Position numbers and translations under genes: made by a program. Below are positions 1 to 7,924 of a DNA stretch of 55,638 bases, piece by piece. How positions within the stretch are numbered: position 1 is the first letter of the stretch; each line of letters starts with the position of its first letter. Below the pieces are notes generated by a model. That model saw only the letters and a program-made list of their open reading frames with translations, did not search any database and had not been told where the DNA came from. The stretch lies in assembly GCF_001613065.1 (NCBI RefSeq), contig NZ_BDBQ01000102.1:1-55638 (forward strand). The letters run 5' to 3'. This DNA comes from Nocardia miyunensis NBRC 108239. GTDB lineage: Bacteria > Actinomycetota > Actinomycetes > Mycobacteriales > Mycobacteriaceae.

Positions 1-1
1 T

Positions 2-505
2 TGGCGCAACGTCCCGAAACCCTCGATCGCGGCAGTGCAGGGCCGGTGCATCTCCGGTGGGCTGCTGCTGTGCTGGCCGTGTGATCTGATCATCGCCGCC
101 GAGGACGCGCTGTTCTCCGACCCGGTGGTGCTGATGGGTATCGGCGGGGTCGAATATCACGGGCACACTTGGGAATTGGGGCCGCGCAAGGCCAAGGAGA
201 TCCTGTTCACCGGACGTCCGGTCACCGCGAAGGAAGCCGAGCAGGTGGGCATGGTGAACAAGGTGGTCCCGCGCGAATCGCTGGACTCCGAGACCGCCGC
301 GCTGGCCCAGCACATCGCCACGATGCCGCCGTTCGGGCTGCGGCAGGCCAAGCGCGCGGTCAATCAGACCCTCGACATCCAGGGTTTCTACGCGGCGATC
401 CAATCGGTGTTCGACGTGCACCAGACCGGCCACGGGAATGCGCTCAGTCATACCGGCATGCCGATTCTGGCGCATCTGGCCGAGATGAAGGAGAAATTGA
501 AATAA
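2..505 (+). CDS. Enoyl-CoA hydratase/isomerase family protein (5' truncated by window)
   Basis: C-terminal part of a crotonase-fold protein; the frame is open from base 2, so the true start lies outside the window. The oxyanion-hole segment is visible as AVQGRCISGG near the visible start, followed by DLIIAAEDALFSDP and the typical C-terminal helix region (PPFGLRQAKRAVNQT). The family hydrates 2-enoyl-CoA or isomerises/cleaves CoA esters in beta-oxidation and ring degradation. Which reaction applies cannot be said, because the N-terminal half is missing. It is followed by a 266-bp gap without a gene before the lipoprotein. Confidence 0.9.
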   Translation, partial: WRNVPKPSIAAVQGRCISGGLLLCWPCDLIIAAEDALFSDPVVLMGIGGVEYHGHTWELGPRKAKEILFTGRPVTAKEAEQVGMVNKVVPRESLDSETAALAQHIATMPPFGLRQAKRAVNQTLDIQGFYAAIQSVFDVHQTGHGNALSHTGMPILAHLAEMKEKLK

Positions 506-747
506 CCGAAAGAATTTCGGGCCGAAAAATGGCATTCGCAACATGTGAGGCGTCTGCTTGGCTAGCATGATTGCTGTCGGCATTCCACTCGAATTAACCG
601 GCAGCGCTTCGCTATACGTGACACGGCAGTGAAGCAGTCGAATACACGAATCTCGGGTCGGCGATGCTCCGGATCGGTGCTCGCCGCTCGTATCGACCGC
701 ATATATGAATTCCGCCGAAGCACCCGCGGTGGAATACCACCCCGAAA

Positions 748-763
748 TTCTTTCCGGAAAGAA
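748..763. promoter_or_regulatory. 16-bp perfect palindrome over the lipoprotein RBS
   Basis: TTCTTTCCGGAAAGAA is a perfect palindrome ending 8 bp before the ATG at 772. It contains the only Shine-Dalgarno-like stretch (GGAAAG) for that gene, so the site could be an operator or an RNA hairpin that hides the ribosome site. No regulator is known. Confidence 0.4.
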
Positions 764-771
764 ATACCCTC

Positions 772-1290
772 ATGCGCGATACCCTTTTCCGCCGGACCGC
801 GATCTGCGCCGCCCTGGTGACCGTCGCGGCGTCCGTCCTGGCGGGCTGCGGCTCCTCGAACGACTCCACGAGCAGCTCGACCACGACGGCCGCGGCCACG
901 TCCGCTGCCGCGACCACGTCGAGCGCCGGGACCAAGGCCGACGCCGCGACCACCCAGGCGATCACCGACGTCTTCACGAAGTTCTTCGACGCCAAGACCT
1001 CCGCCGCCGACAAGGCCACCCTGGTGGAGAAGGGCGACGTGTTCGCTCCGGTCTTGCAGGCGCAGGCGAGCAACCCGCAGGCGCAGGGCACCACGGCCAC
1101 CGTCTCGGCCGTGACCCTGGACGACCCCACCCACGCCTCGGTGACGTACACGATCGCCCTGAACGGAAACCCGGTGCTGCCCAACCAGGCCGGTAAGGCG
1201 GTGCAGGACGCGGGTAAGTGGAAGGTCGCCGCGGCCACCTTCTGCCAGCTGATGACGATGCAGGGCGGCAAGTCCGCGGCTTGCAGCTGA
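772..1290 (+). CDS. MTB12-like secreted lipoprotein
   Basis: 172-aa predicted lipoprotein. The N-terminus is basic and then hydrophobic and ends in the lipobox LAGC with Cys26 as lipidation site. A Ser/Thr/Ala-rich linker follows (about residues 28-60). The C-terminal ~110 residues (TTQAITDVFTKFFDAKT, then SAVTLDDPTHASVTYTI and GKWKVAAATFCQLM) resemble the low-molecular-weight antigen MTB12 domain of mycobacteria, a small fold of unknown function restricted to mycolic-acid actinomycetes. Monocistronic: a strong terminator follows directly. The family assignment is from recall of the pattern, not from a search. Confidence 0.8.
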   Translation: MRDTLFRRTAICAALVTVAASVLAGCGSSNDSTSSSTTTAAATSAAATTSSAGTKADAATTQAITDVFTKFFDAKTSAADKATLVEKGDVFAPVLQAQASNPQAQGTTATVSAVTLDDPTHASVTYTIALNGNPVLPNQAGKAVQDAGKWKVAAATFCQLMTMQGGKSAACS

Positions 1291-1320
1291 GTTCTCCGCA
1301 CGAGCGGTTCCGCACGAACG

Positions 1321-1353
1321 GAAAGGGCCGGCGCGATTCGCGCCGGCCCTTTC
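1321..1353. terminator. Rho-independent-type terminator hairpin
   Basis: Perfect 15-bp stem (GAAAGGGCCGGCGCG and its complement) around a 3-nt ATT loop. It starts 30 bp after the lipoprotein stop. On the other strand it lies 14 bp beyond the stop of the ACAD at 1368, so it probably serves both convergent genes. Confidence 0.85.
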
Positions 1354-1367
1354 GCGGGTCGCCCGCA

Positions 1368-2159
1368 TTACAGCTGCGCCAACCGGGGCGCGGACCCCTC
1401 CGCGCGGATACGTGCTCCGGCTTCGCGGGTCAATTCCCTTGTGCTGCCCAGTAATCCGTCCAACACCAGAACCCGCCGGATGTGTCCCTGCAACTCGTGT
1501 TCGGCGGTGAACCCGATCCCGCCGAGCGTCTGCTGACAATGCTTCGCGGCCAGCAGCGCCGCCCGGCCCGCGGCGGCCTTGGCCAGCAGCGCCCCGAACT
1601 CGTCGTCGGCGGTGCTCAGCGTCGCCTCGGCCCCGTCGAGCGCGACCAGCGTCTCGGCCAGCCGATGCCGGATCGCCTGGAACGAAGCCACCGGACGCCC
1701 GAACTGCTTGCGGTCCAACGCATGTCGCCGCGCCAGCGTCAGCATGGTCCGGCCGCTGCCGATCAGCCACCAGGCCAGCGCCCGGCGGCCCGCGCCCAGC
1801 GGAATATCCCCGCCCTGCGACGCGGGATGCAACGGCAGATCCTCGTCGACGGTGCCACCGGGACGATCCGTGCGCTCCCACACCACCCACGACCCACCGG
1901 CGAACGGCAGAGCCACCTTGTCGCCCAACGGTTTTCCGGCCGCGTGCGCAATCACATCGTTGAGCACCGGCGCATGCGCACCGGTCTCCCCGAGCAGCCG
2001 GAACACCAGAGGTATTGCGACATCGGGCATTTCGCCGAGCATCTCCGCCCATCCCAACTCACCCAGCGCACGATCGAGCGCGGCCCCCGAGGCTGTGCTC
2101 ATCGCCTTGCGCATGCTCTCGGCGAGCAGCGCGATCTCTCCGGAATCGGTCTCGGTCAT
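1368..2159 (-). CDS. Short acyl-CoA dehydrogenase-like protein (likely non-catalytic partner subunit)
   Basis: 263 aa, against about 370-400 for a complete ACAD. The C-terminal helical domain is clear (RRHALDRKQFGRPVASFQAIRHRLAETLVALD, then QTLGGIGFTAEHELQGHIRR); the N-terminal and beta domains are shortened. There is no Glu at either usual catalytic position: the C-terminal stretch reads VLVLDGLLGSTREL. In actinobacterial steroid catabolism ACADs often work as alpha2beta2 heterotetramers in which only one subunit keeps the catalytic Glu, and this gene lies downstream of a complete ACAD (2461-3549, same strand). Start ATG at 2159, with GGAAGGA about 6 nt upstream. Confidence 0.85.
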   Translation of the reverse strand: MTETDSGEIALLAESMRKAMSTASGAALDRALGELGWAEMLGEMPDVAIPLVFRLLGETGAHAPVLNDVIAHAAGKPLGDKVALPFAGGSWVVWERTDRPGGTVDEDLPLHPASQGGDIPLGAGRRALAWWLIGSGRTMLTLARRHALDRKQFGRPVASFQAIRHRLAETLVALDGAEATLSTADDEFGALLAKAAAGRAALLAAKHCQQTLGGIGFTAEHELQGHIRRVLVLDGLLGSTRELTREAGARIRAEGSAPRLAQL

Positions 2160-2460
2160 CGGATTCGTCCTTCCTCGGCGTGCGAAGGCATCTGACGTGC
2201 GGGCCTTCCCCGCGCAGGCAGGGCGGATCTCGGTGCGTCCACTGTGAACCATCGAGTTCTGCCCGCGCGGGCACGCGGTTCGGGTGCTGCTGTCGAGCCT
2301 TCCGCGGCGCATCCCGGCCCCTCGTCGGTAGTCACCGGTTGCTCGGAGCGAGGTGACCGCGGGCGATGACGCTGTGGCGGGATTCTTTTCGCCACAATGG
2401 ATTCCCCGACCTGGCTGGAGCAGCGTGCGCTCGCTGTCCGTGTCGGCCCCTTGCGCATGC
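2160..2460. other. 301-bp gap between paired ACAD genes
   Basis: Separates two same-strand ACAD genes. No ORF with family features, no clear hairpin and no copy of the operators found elsewhere in the window. It may carry an internal promoter for the short ACAD. Confidence 0.4.
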
Positions 2461-3549
2461 TTATTCCTTTCCCAGATCCAGCAACCGCCGCGCGACGATA
2501 TTGCGCTGGATCTCGGCGGTGCCGCCGTAGATGGTGGCGGCGCGGGAGTACAGGAATTCGGTGCGCCACGGGGAATCCTGTAGTTCGACCGCGCCGGGGA
2601 GCAGATCGCGGGCGGTGTCGAAGAGTTGTTGTTCGGCTGTTGCCAGCAGGATCTTGTCCACGGAGGTCTCCGGGCCCAGTGGTGCGCCGGATGCCAAGCG
2701 CTGCTGGGTTTCTCGCGATCGGCATCGCACGGTGTGCAGGGCCAGGTAGGCCGAGCCGAGTTCCGCGTCGTCCGCGATCGTGGTCTGGTCGAGCACTCGA
2801 TCCAATCGGGTGAACAGGTACGCGATCCGATGCCAGAAACACGTCGAGCGTTCGTACGGAAGCAGATCCATCGCAACCCGCCAGCCGTCGCCCGGACGGC
2901 CCAGCATGCGGTCGCCCGGAATGCGGACGTCGTCGAAGTACACCTCGGCGAATTCGTCCACGCCGTGCATGGTGCGCAGCGGGCGCACGGTGATGCCGGG
3001 GGAATCCATGTCGAGGAAGAAGGCGGTGATCCCGTCGTGGCCGGGCGCGGTGCGGGTGAGCAGGACGCAGCGTGCCGCGTACTGCGCCAGACTTGTCCAC
3101 ACCTTCTGCCCGCTGACCACCCAATCATCGCCGTCCGGAACGGCTTTCGTGCTCAGCGAGGCCAGATCGCTGCCCGAGCCGGGCTCGGAGAAGCCCTGGC
3201 ACCACTGCTCGCGCCCGGACAGCAGCAGCGGCACCATCTCTGCGGCCAGTTCGGGGCGGGCATAGGAGATCATCGTCGGCGCGAGCACCTCGACCATCGA
3301 GTAGTTCCCGGGTTCGGCGAGGTCGCGGCTGGCGACCTCCTCACCGAGAATCGCCCGGAGCACGGGCGGCCCGCCGAGCCCGCCGACCTCGGCGGGCCAG
3401 CCGTACCGCATCCACCCCGCGTCGTACAGAGCTCGACGCACGCGGCACAGCTGCTCGAGTTCGCCGTCGAGTGAGTGATCGGGGCCGGGGGTGAGGTCGT
3501 TCTCGTCGAGCCAGGCGCGCACCCCGGACCGGAATTCATTGATATCCAT
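2461..3549 (-). CDS. Acyl-CoA dehydrogenase
   Basis: 362-aa full-length ACAD: N-terminal helices (WLDENDLTPGPDHS...), FAD/substrate beta domain with WCQGFSEPGSGSDLASL and VSGQKVWTS, then the C-terminal helical domain ending ATIYGGTAEIQRNIVARRLL. The Glu of the canonical YEGT position is Gly, but LLPYERS puts a Glu at the position used by isovaleryl- and long-chain ACADs. It forms an alpha,beta double bond in an acyl-CoA and passes electrons to ETF. The ATG at 3549 is preferred because GGAAAGAG lies 10 nt upstream; an in-frame start at 3585 is possible. Probably partners the short ACAD downstream. Confidence 0.92.
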   Translation of the reverse strand: MDINEFRSGVRAWLDENDLTPGPDHSLDGELEQLCRVRRALYDAGWMRYGWPAEVGGLGGPPVLRAILGEEVASRDLAEPGNYSMVEVLAPTMISYARPELAAEMVPLLLSGREQWCQGFSEPGSGSDLASLSTKAVPDGDDWVVSGQKVWTSLAQYAARCVLLTRTAPGHDGITAFFLDMDSPGITVRPLRTMHGVDEFAEVYFDDVRIPGDRMLGRPGDGWRVAMDLLPYERSTCFWHRIAYLFTRLDRVLDQTTIADDAELGSAYLALHTVRCRSRETQQRLASGAPLGPETSVDKILLATAEQQLFDTARDLLPGAVELQDSPWRTEFLYSRAATIYGGTAEIQRNIVARRLLDLGKE

Positions 3550-3631
3550 GTGATTTGCACTCTTTCCGGAGCTGCCGGGTATCACCTCCCGGCTGCCCGA
3601 CCCAGTGAACTACTGCTGTCTGCGCTCGGTG

Positions 3632-3668
3632 TGTCGTGCGTGCTGTGATCGATGAAGCACAGCGGCTG
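3632..3668. repeat. 37-bp perfect direct repeat, copy of part of the SnoaL-like gene
   Basis: Identical to 3944-3980, which lies inside the SnoaL-like gene and encodes QPLCFIDHSTHD. The copy sits in the 254-bp region after that gene's stop (gene on minus strand), 312 bp away. Read in the same frame on the minus strand it gives the same peptide, then DTPSADSS and a stop. It looks like the remains of a partial duplication. The rest of 3550-3803 shows no gene. Confidence 0.85.
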
Positions 3669-3803
3669 TCGCGTGCGGGTCGCCGGGCGCGGCGGCGTCG
3701 CGGCGACGAAGGTCGGGCGCGTGGGCCACCGGGGTCGCGACTGTTGTCGCGGCGATGAATGTCATCGTGTGGACGTCACACTCCCGCCGCCCCGCCCGGT
3801 GGA

Positions 3804-4235
3804 TCAATGTCGCGTGCGCTCGAACGCGTGCGGAATGCCCGAATCGTGGTTCCCGTTGCGCCGGATGAATGTCATCCGCCGGGTGCGCAGCCGCCAGCCG
3901 TCCTCGGTGCGCACCAACGTGTCGCTGTAGTAGCCGATCCGCATGTCGTGCGTGCTGTGATCGATGAAGCACAGCGGCTGAGTGCCGGTCGCGGTGTCCC
4001 CGTCGATGTCCAGAACCGGTGTGCCCGTGAGGAAAAGGCCCTTGGGCGCGGCGGCGACCAGTTCCGGGAACAGGTCCAGGGTGTAGGTGTCGCCGAACGC
4101 GCTGTAGGTGCCGTCGGAAGTGAACACCGCGACGACGCCCTCGATATCGCCCTGGGTGATGGTCACCGCGTACCGGGCCAGCAACTGCTGGATATCGAGC
4201 AGGTCCTCGTATCGTGAACTCTTATCGCTGGACAA
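3804..4235 (-). CDS. SnoaL-like (NTF2-fold) protein
   Basis: 143 aa, typical of the SnoaL_4/NTF2-like superfamily: N-terminal helix (YEDLLDIQQLLARYAVTITQGD), the GVVAVFTSDGTYSAFG strand region, and the closing TEDGWRLRTRRMTFIRR pattern. Members include small isomerases, dehydratases, cyclases and many of unknown role in catabolic operons. The start overlaps the end of the amidohydrolase by 14 bp, so the two are probably co-translated. It is the last gene of the operon AhpD-like - Rieske - 115-aa protein - amidohydrolase - SnoaL-like. The substrate is unknown. Confidence 0.85.
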   Translation of the reverse strand: MSSDKSSRYEDLLDIQQLLARYAVTITQGDIEGVVAVFTSDGTYSAFGDTYTLDLFPELVAAAPKGLFLTGTPVLDIDGDTATGTQPLCFIDHSTHDMRIGYYSDTLVRTEDGWRLRTRRMTFIRRNGNHDSGIPHAFERTRH

Positions 4236-5433
4236 AGACCTTGCCGCCTTTCATCACGAACCGCACGTCCTGGGTGACGGTGATGTCTTCGATCGGGTCG
4301 CCGGGCACCGCGATGATGTCGGCGAGCAGCCCCTCGGCCAGCCGTCCGCGGTCCTCGGCATCGATGAGGTCCGCGCCGTTGACGGTCGCCGCGCGCAGCA
4401 CGTCCAGGGGATCGAGGCCGCGCGAGACCAGCGCCACGAGCTCGTCGGCGTTCTTGCCGTGCGGAATGGCCGGTGCGTCGGTGCCGACCGCGATCCGCAC
4501 GCCCGCCTTGTAGGCGGCCAGGACCGAACTGTGTGCCTTCGGAAACATCTCGGCCGCTTTGGCTTTGAGCGCGGGGTCGGCGTGCGAGATGTCCATGGCG
4601 TCGGTGAGCCGGGTGGTGGGCACCAGCCAGGTGTTGTGCTCGACCATCATGTCGATGGTCTCGTCGTCGATGAGGAAACCGTGTTCGATGCAATCGATTC
4701 CGCAGTCGACCGCGTGCCGGACCGCCTCCGCGCCGTGCGTGTGCGCGGCGACCTTGAGTCCGCGCCGATGCGCCTCGTCCACGATGGCGCGCAGCTCGTC
4801 GTCCGAATAGTGTTGTGCGCCAGGGGATCCGGTGAGCGACATGACGCCGCCGGAGACGCAGATCTTGATCAGTTGCGCGCCGTACTTGATCTGGTACCGC
4901 ACCGCCTTGCGCACCTCGTCGACGCCGTTGGCGATGCCCTCCTCGAGGGTCAGCTTCAGCACGTCGGGGGCGAAGGCGGAGAACATGGTCGGGTCCAGGT
5001 GCCCGCCCAGCGGGGTGATCGCATGTCCGGCGGGCACGATCCGCGGCCCGTCGATCCACCCGCGGTCGATCGCCTTGCCCAGTGCGACGTCGAGCAGATA
5101 ACCGCCGGTCTTGACGAACAGGCCGAGGTTACGGACGGTGGTGAAACCCGCACGCAGCGTGCGGCGGGCGTTGCCCACCGCACGCAGCATCCGCAGTGCG
5201 GGATCGTCTGTCACACTCGACGACAGGCCGGTCTCCCCGCGACCGCCCATCAGCAGATTGACCTCCATGTCCATCAGCCCGGGCAGCAGCACGACGTCGC
5301 CGAGGTCCAGGACCTCGCCGCGCGCCGGACCACCCAGCCCGACGATGCGATCGCCGTCGACGTGCACGATGCCGGGCCGGACGATCTCGCCGGTGTCGAT
5401 GTCGAGCAGACCGGCCGCTTTGAGTGTGAGCAT
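4222..5433 (-). CDS. Amidohydrolase-superfamily protein lacking the HxH motif
   Basis: 403 aa, resembling imidazolonepropionase/prolidase-like amidohydrolases: N-terminal beta cap (GIVHVDGDRIVGLG), a TIM-barrel core, and C-terminal GRLAEGLLADIIAVPGDP. Metal-site elements seen: LIKICVSGG (bridging Lys strand), AAHTHG, IEHG and GTDAPAI. The first-strand HxH is absent: LPGLMDMEVNLL has Glu57 and Asn59 where the two His should be. It may use an altered metal site or no longer hydrolyse in the usual way. It begins 3 bp after the 115-aa gene. The operon places it after a Rieske oxygenase, possibly opening a ring or lactam/lactone; that is inference. Confidence 0.88.
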   Translation of the reverse strand: MLTLKAAGLLDIDTGEIVRPGIVHVDGDRIVGLGGPARGEVLDLGDVVLLPGLMDMEVNLLMGGRGETGLSSSVTDDPALRMLRAVGNARRTLRAGFTTVRNLGLFVKTGGYLLDVALGKAIDRGWIDGPRIVPAGHAITPLGGHLDPTMFSAFAPDVLKLTLEEGIANGVDEVRKAVRYQIKYGAQLIKICVSGGVMSLTGSPGAQHYSDDELRAIVDEAHRRGLKVAAHTHGAEAVRHAVDCGIDCIEHGFLIDDETIDMMVEHNTWLVPTTRLTDAMDISHADPALKAKAAEMFPKAHSSVLAAYKAGVRIAVGTDAPAIPHGKNADELVALVSRGLDPLDVLRAATVNGADLIDAEDRGRLAEGLLADIIAVPGDPIEDITVTQDVRFVMKGGKVFVQR

Positions 5434-5436
5434 GGC

Positions 5437-5784
5437 CTACACCACCGGCTCGGCGATCACGTCGAGGTAGGCCGCGCCGGAGTCCGGCACCCGGGGCTGC
5501 TTCCACACCTCGACCGGGAAGGACACCATCACCAGCGACTGCAGCAGGTGGAACAGGTGGCGCTGCTCGTCGGGCAGGTCGTTCCAGTCGAACTTCTCGA
5601 TGTGATCCAGCGCCTCCTGCAACCGCGGGAAGACGGTCTCGTAGACGTCCTGCATCTCGTCCATCGACGAGGCCAGGCGCTTGGCGTAGCGCTCGGGCTC
5701 GGTGGCCAGGATCCAGTCCGAGAACCGTTGCAGGTCAGCGAATTCAGCGGGCAGGGTCTTGGTCTCAGCTTGCTGCTCGGCCAT
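5437..5784 (-). CDS. 115-aa protein of unknown function in a Rieske operon
   Basis: Small acidic, helical protein (ADLQRFSDWILATEPERYAKR, then LQEALDHIEKFDWNDLPDEQ). No signal peptide, membrane segment or metal-binding Cys/His cluster. It overlaps the 3' end of the Rieske gene by 20 bp and is followed 3 bp later by the amidohydrolase, so tight translational coupling is likely. I do not recognise the family. Position suggests an accessory or structural partner of the Rieske enzyme, for example in place of the missing beta subunit, but nothing in the sequence proves this. Confidence 0.8.
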   Translation of the reverse strand: MAEQQAETKTLPAEFADLQRFSDWILATEPERYAKRLASSMDEMQDVYETVFPRLQEALDHIEKFDWNDLPDEQRHLFHLLQSLVMVSFPVEVWKQPRVPDSGAAYLDVIAEPVV

Positions 5785-7036
5785 TGCGGTACTCCTTCAC
5801 GATGTTCTGGACGGTGATGTGCAGGTGGCGCAGCAGCACCTCCTGGTCGTTGAGCGGGAATTCGGTGATCGCACCGGTTTCGAGCATCGTCTGCGTCGCC
5901 TCGAGGGTGTTGGCGTCTTGCAGCGCGTACTCCTTGAACGTCACCCCGGCCAGTTCCTGGCGCAGCCGCTCGCGGGCGTTCTTGGGCGGCACGAAGTACA
6001 GGTTCGCCTCGAAGACGTGCTTGTTCACCGCGGTCGGCCAGTAGTGATAGGTCAGATACCAGCCGGGCGCCCAGATCAGGATGCCGAAGTTGGGGAAGAC
6101 TTCGAATTCGTCTACGCCCCAAGCCTTGTGGCCCGCCGGGTTGACCCCGGACGGCAGCGGATCCAGGCCCTCGATATCGGGGCGGTCCCACGGTCCGAAC
6201 AGGCCGCTGCGCAGTTCCCGCTCGATCGGCTTGACCATGTTCGGGTCCTTCGGCGGGGCCATGCCGCCCCACGAGGAGACCATCGAATGCGGCGTCCAGC
6301 ACTCGTAGTGCAGCGCCTCGAAGCCGACCTCGAGTAGTTTGTCGGCCTCGTCCTTGACCGCCTGCTTCATATGCAGCACCGGTGCGTGGTAGAACTCGGC
6401 GAACGCGTCGATGAACAACTTCCAGTTGGCGCCGATCTCGGCGCGGTAGCTGTAGACCTCGGTCATCTCGTGGAAGGGGTAGCCCTCCAAGCCTTTCGCC
6501 CACGCGCCGAGGTAGTCCTCGAGGGGCTGGGCGTTGTCGTCGAGATTGATGAAGACGAACCCTTCCCACACCTCGCAGCGCACCGGCTTGAGCCCGAACT
6601 TGCTCTTGTCGATGCCGAAGAATTCCTTCTCCTGCTGGACGAAGGTGGCCTCGCCCTCGAGGCTGTATCGCCAGGCGTGGTACTTGCAGGTGAACTGGCG
6701 GCAGACCCCGGCGGTCTCCTCGCCCGGGTAGTCCTCCCAGACCAGCTTGTTACCACGGTGGCGGCAGATGTTGTAGTACGCGCGGATCTGCTTGTCGTGA
6801 TCCTTGACCACGACGAAAGACGCGTTCACGCAAGCGAGTTCGCGGGTGAAGTAGCTGCCCACCTTGGGCAGCCGCTCGACGCGGCCGACGTTGAGCCAGC
6901 TCTTCTTGAAGATCGCCTCCTGCTCGTCGGCGTAGAAGGCGGGATCGGTGGAGTCCGTGAAGTCGACCACCTCGGTACCCAGCTCGGGGTAATTCTCCGT
7001 CCAGCTGCCGGCAGCCGGTTTTGTGAAGTGTGGCAA
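5765..7036 (-). CDS. Rieske non-haem iron oxygenase, alpha subunit
   Basis: 423 aa. Rieske [2Fe-2S] ligands: Cys91-x-His93 in NICRHRG and Cys117-x2-His120 in CKYHAW. Mononuclear iron site: DAFAEFYHAPVLH with His217 and His222. The C-terminal SRPBCC catalytic domain is complete. Such enzymes hydroxylate, demethylate or dihydroxylate aromatic or alicyclic substrates with electrons from a reductase/ferredoxin, none of which is in the window. A TTG start at 7036 is chosen because GAGAGG lies 7 nt upstream and the AhpD-like gene stops 4 bp before; longer in-frame starts would run through that gene. Controlled from the promoter at about 7660. Confidence 0.93.
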   Translation of the reverse strand: MPHFTKPAAGSWTENYPELGTEVVDFTDSTDPAFYADEQEAIFKKSWLNVGRVERLPKVGSYFTRELACVNASFVVVKDHDKQIRAYYNICRHRGNKLVWEDYPGEETAGVCRQFTCKYHAWRYSLEGEATFVQQEKEFFGIDKSKFGLKPVRCEVWEGFVFINLDDNAQPLEDYLGAWAKGLEGYPFHEMTEVYSYRAEIGANWKLFIDAFAEFYHAPVLHMKQAVKDEADKLLEVGFEALHYECWTPHSMVSSWGGMAPPKDPNMVKPIERELRSGLFGPWDRPDIEGLDPLPSGVNPAGHKAWGVDEFEVFPNFGILIWAPGWYLTYHYWPTAVNKHVFEANLYFVPPKNARERLRQELAGVTFKEYALQDANTLEATQTMLETGAITEFPLNDQEVLLRHLHITVQNIVKEYRNGRAAS

Positions 7037-7040
7037 GGGA

Positions 7041-7646
7041 TTACCTCTCAGTGTTGATTCGCTCGCTCGGGGGGCCTTCGTGGTTACGCTCCGCTGCCGC
7101 CTTCGGCCCTGACTCGATCGAGCGGTGTTCGGGCTGTACGCCGAAGGTGTTGAGTGCCATGGACAACGCGACATAGCCGCCGACGGTGAAAATCAGGTCC
7201 ATGCGCTGTTTTTCGTCGAGCTGCTCGGCCAGGGCCGCCCAGGTCTCGTCGGACAGTTCGGATTTCTCGTCCAGTTCGTCGACCGAGGACAGCACGAGCC
7301 GCTCGAACTCGTCGGCTGCCTCACCCCGCGCGACGGCATCGATCTCCGCGGAGGTCAGGCCCGCCTCCTGTCCGAACCGGCTGTGGTGCACCCATTCGTA
7401 GTCGCAGCCGCGGCGGTGGGCGACTCGCAGGATCACCAGTTCGCGGATGCGCGGCGGCAGGGTGGATCGGAACAGCAGATAGACGCTGAAACCCAGGAAC
7501 GCCTCGGTCAGGTCCGGGTGCCGGGCCAGCGGTGCCATTGCCGGGCCCGCCCCTACGGGGTTGCGTCTCGCTCGGGGCAACAGGGTACGAAACGCATCGC
7601 GGGTGCGGTCGTCCCACTGGTCCGCCGGTAGCGGCGGCAGGCGCAT
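7041..7646 (-). CDS. Carboxymuconolactone decarboxylase/AhpD-like protein
   Basis: 201 aa, alkylhydroperoxidase D-like fold. The signature is the helix RIRELVILRVAHRRGCDYEWVHHSRFGQEAGLT, followed by a second helical unit (MDLIFTVGGYVALSMALNTFG). The AhpD CxxC pair is absent; a single Cys is followed by YEWVHH, as in the carboxymuconolactone-decarboxylase-like branch. The last ~25 residues are an unstructured hydrophilic tail. First gene of the minus-strand operon. Similar proteins often sit next to Rieske and ACAD genes in actinobacterial steroid/terpenoid clusters; their substrate is usually unknown. A second copy lies at 32684-33271. Confidence 0.88.
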   Translation of the reverse strand: MRLPPLPADQWDDRTRDAFRTLLPRARRNPVGAGPAMAPLARHPDLTEAFLGFSVYLLFRSTLPPRIRELVILRVAHRRGCDYEWVHHSRFGQEAGLTSAEIDAVARGEAADEFERLVLSSVDELDEKSELSDETWAALAEQLDEKQRMDLIFTVGGYVALSMALNTFGVQPEHRSIESGPKAAAERNHEGPPSERINTER

Positions 7647-7662
7647 GCCGACCTCCTCTCGT

Positions 7663-7677
7663 GAGAATCTGATTCTC
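7663..7677. promoter_or_regulatory. GAGAAT-N3-ATTCTC operator upstream of AhpD-Rieske operon
   Basis: GAGAATCTGATTCTC, 6-bp arms and 3-bp spacer, 16 bp upstream of the GTG/ATG region of the AhpD-like gene. The same 15-bp architecture occurs at 27301, 30212 and 55491, always in a promoter. The size and symmetry fit a TetR-family operator; the regulator is not in this window. Confidence 0.7.
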
Positions 7678-7818
7678 TAAAACTGAAGACTAGATTTCCA
7701 TGAACCCGTGCGATAGTCAACGTCAGGGCTGCGGCCTGGGGAAATCGCGGCCGCCGAGAGCGGGTCGCGACCAGCTGTGCTGTCGGCCCGGCGCTGCCTG
7801 CCGTCGGATCGGATGGTG

Positions 7819-7846
7819 ATTCTCCAAATAAGAGAATATAGTTTCC
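7819..7846. promoter_or_regulatory. Related GAGAAT operator region upstream of the ACAD operon
   Basis: Contains ATTCTC-N7-GAGAAT (7819-7837) followed by TTTCC. The stretch TCTCC-N2-ATAAGAGAAT is shared with 55480-55496 upstream of the last hydrolase. It lies about 80 bp before the ATG at 7925 and, with the site at 7663, sits in the divergent promoter region 7647-7924. Confidence 0.6.
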
Positions 7847-7924
7847 CTAGTGTTACGTGCCCGGCTCGTCGGCGGGCCCGAAGTCCGAAGAGTCCGGCCC
7901 TCGCGGGCGGAAAGGAGTCCCACG

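Noticed and set aside
562..2052. Minus-strand frame of 496 codons over the lipoprotein and ACAD.
   Set aside because: Arg/Gly-rich composition without motifs, antisense to a clear lipoprotein gene with its own RBS and terminator.
3754..3876. 13-bp repeat GATGAATGTCATC at 3754 and 3864.
   Set aside because: Short and in the opposite order relative to the 37-bp repeat, so it does not support a longer duplication.
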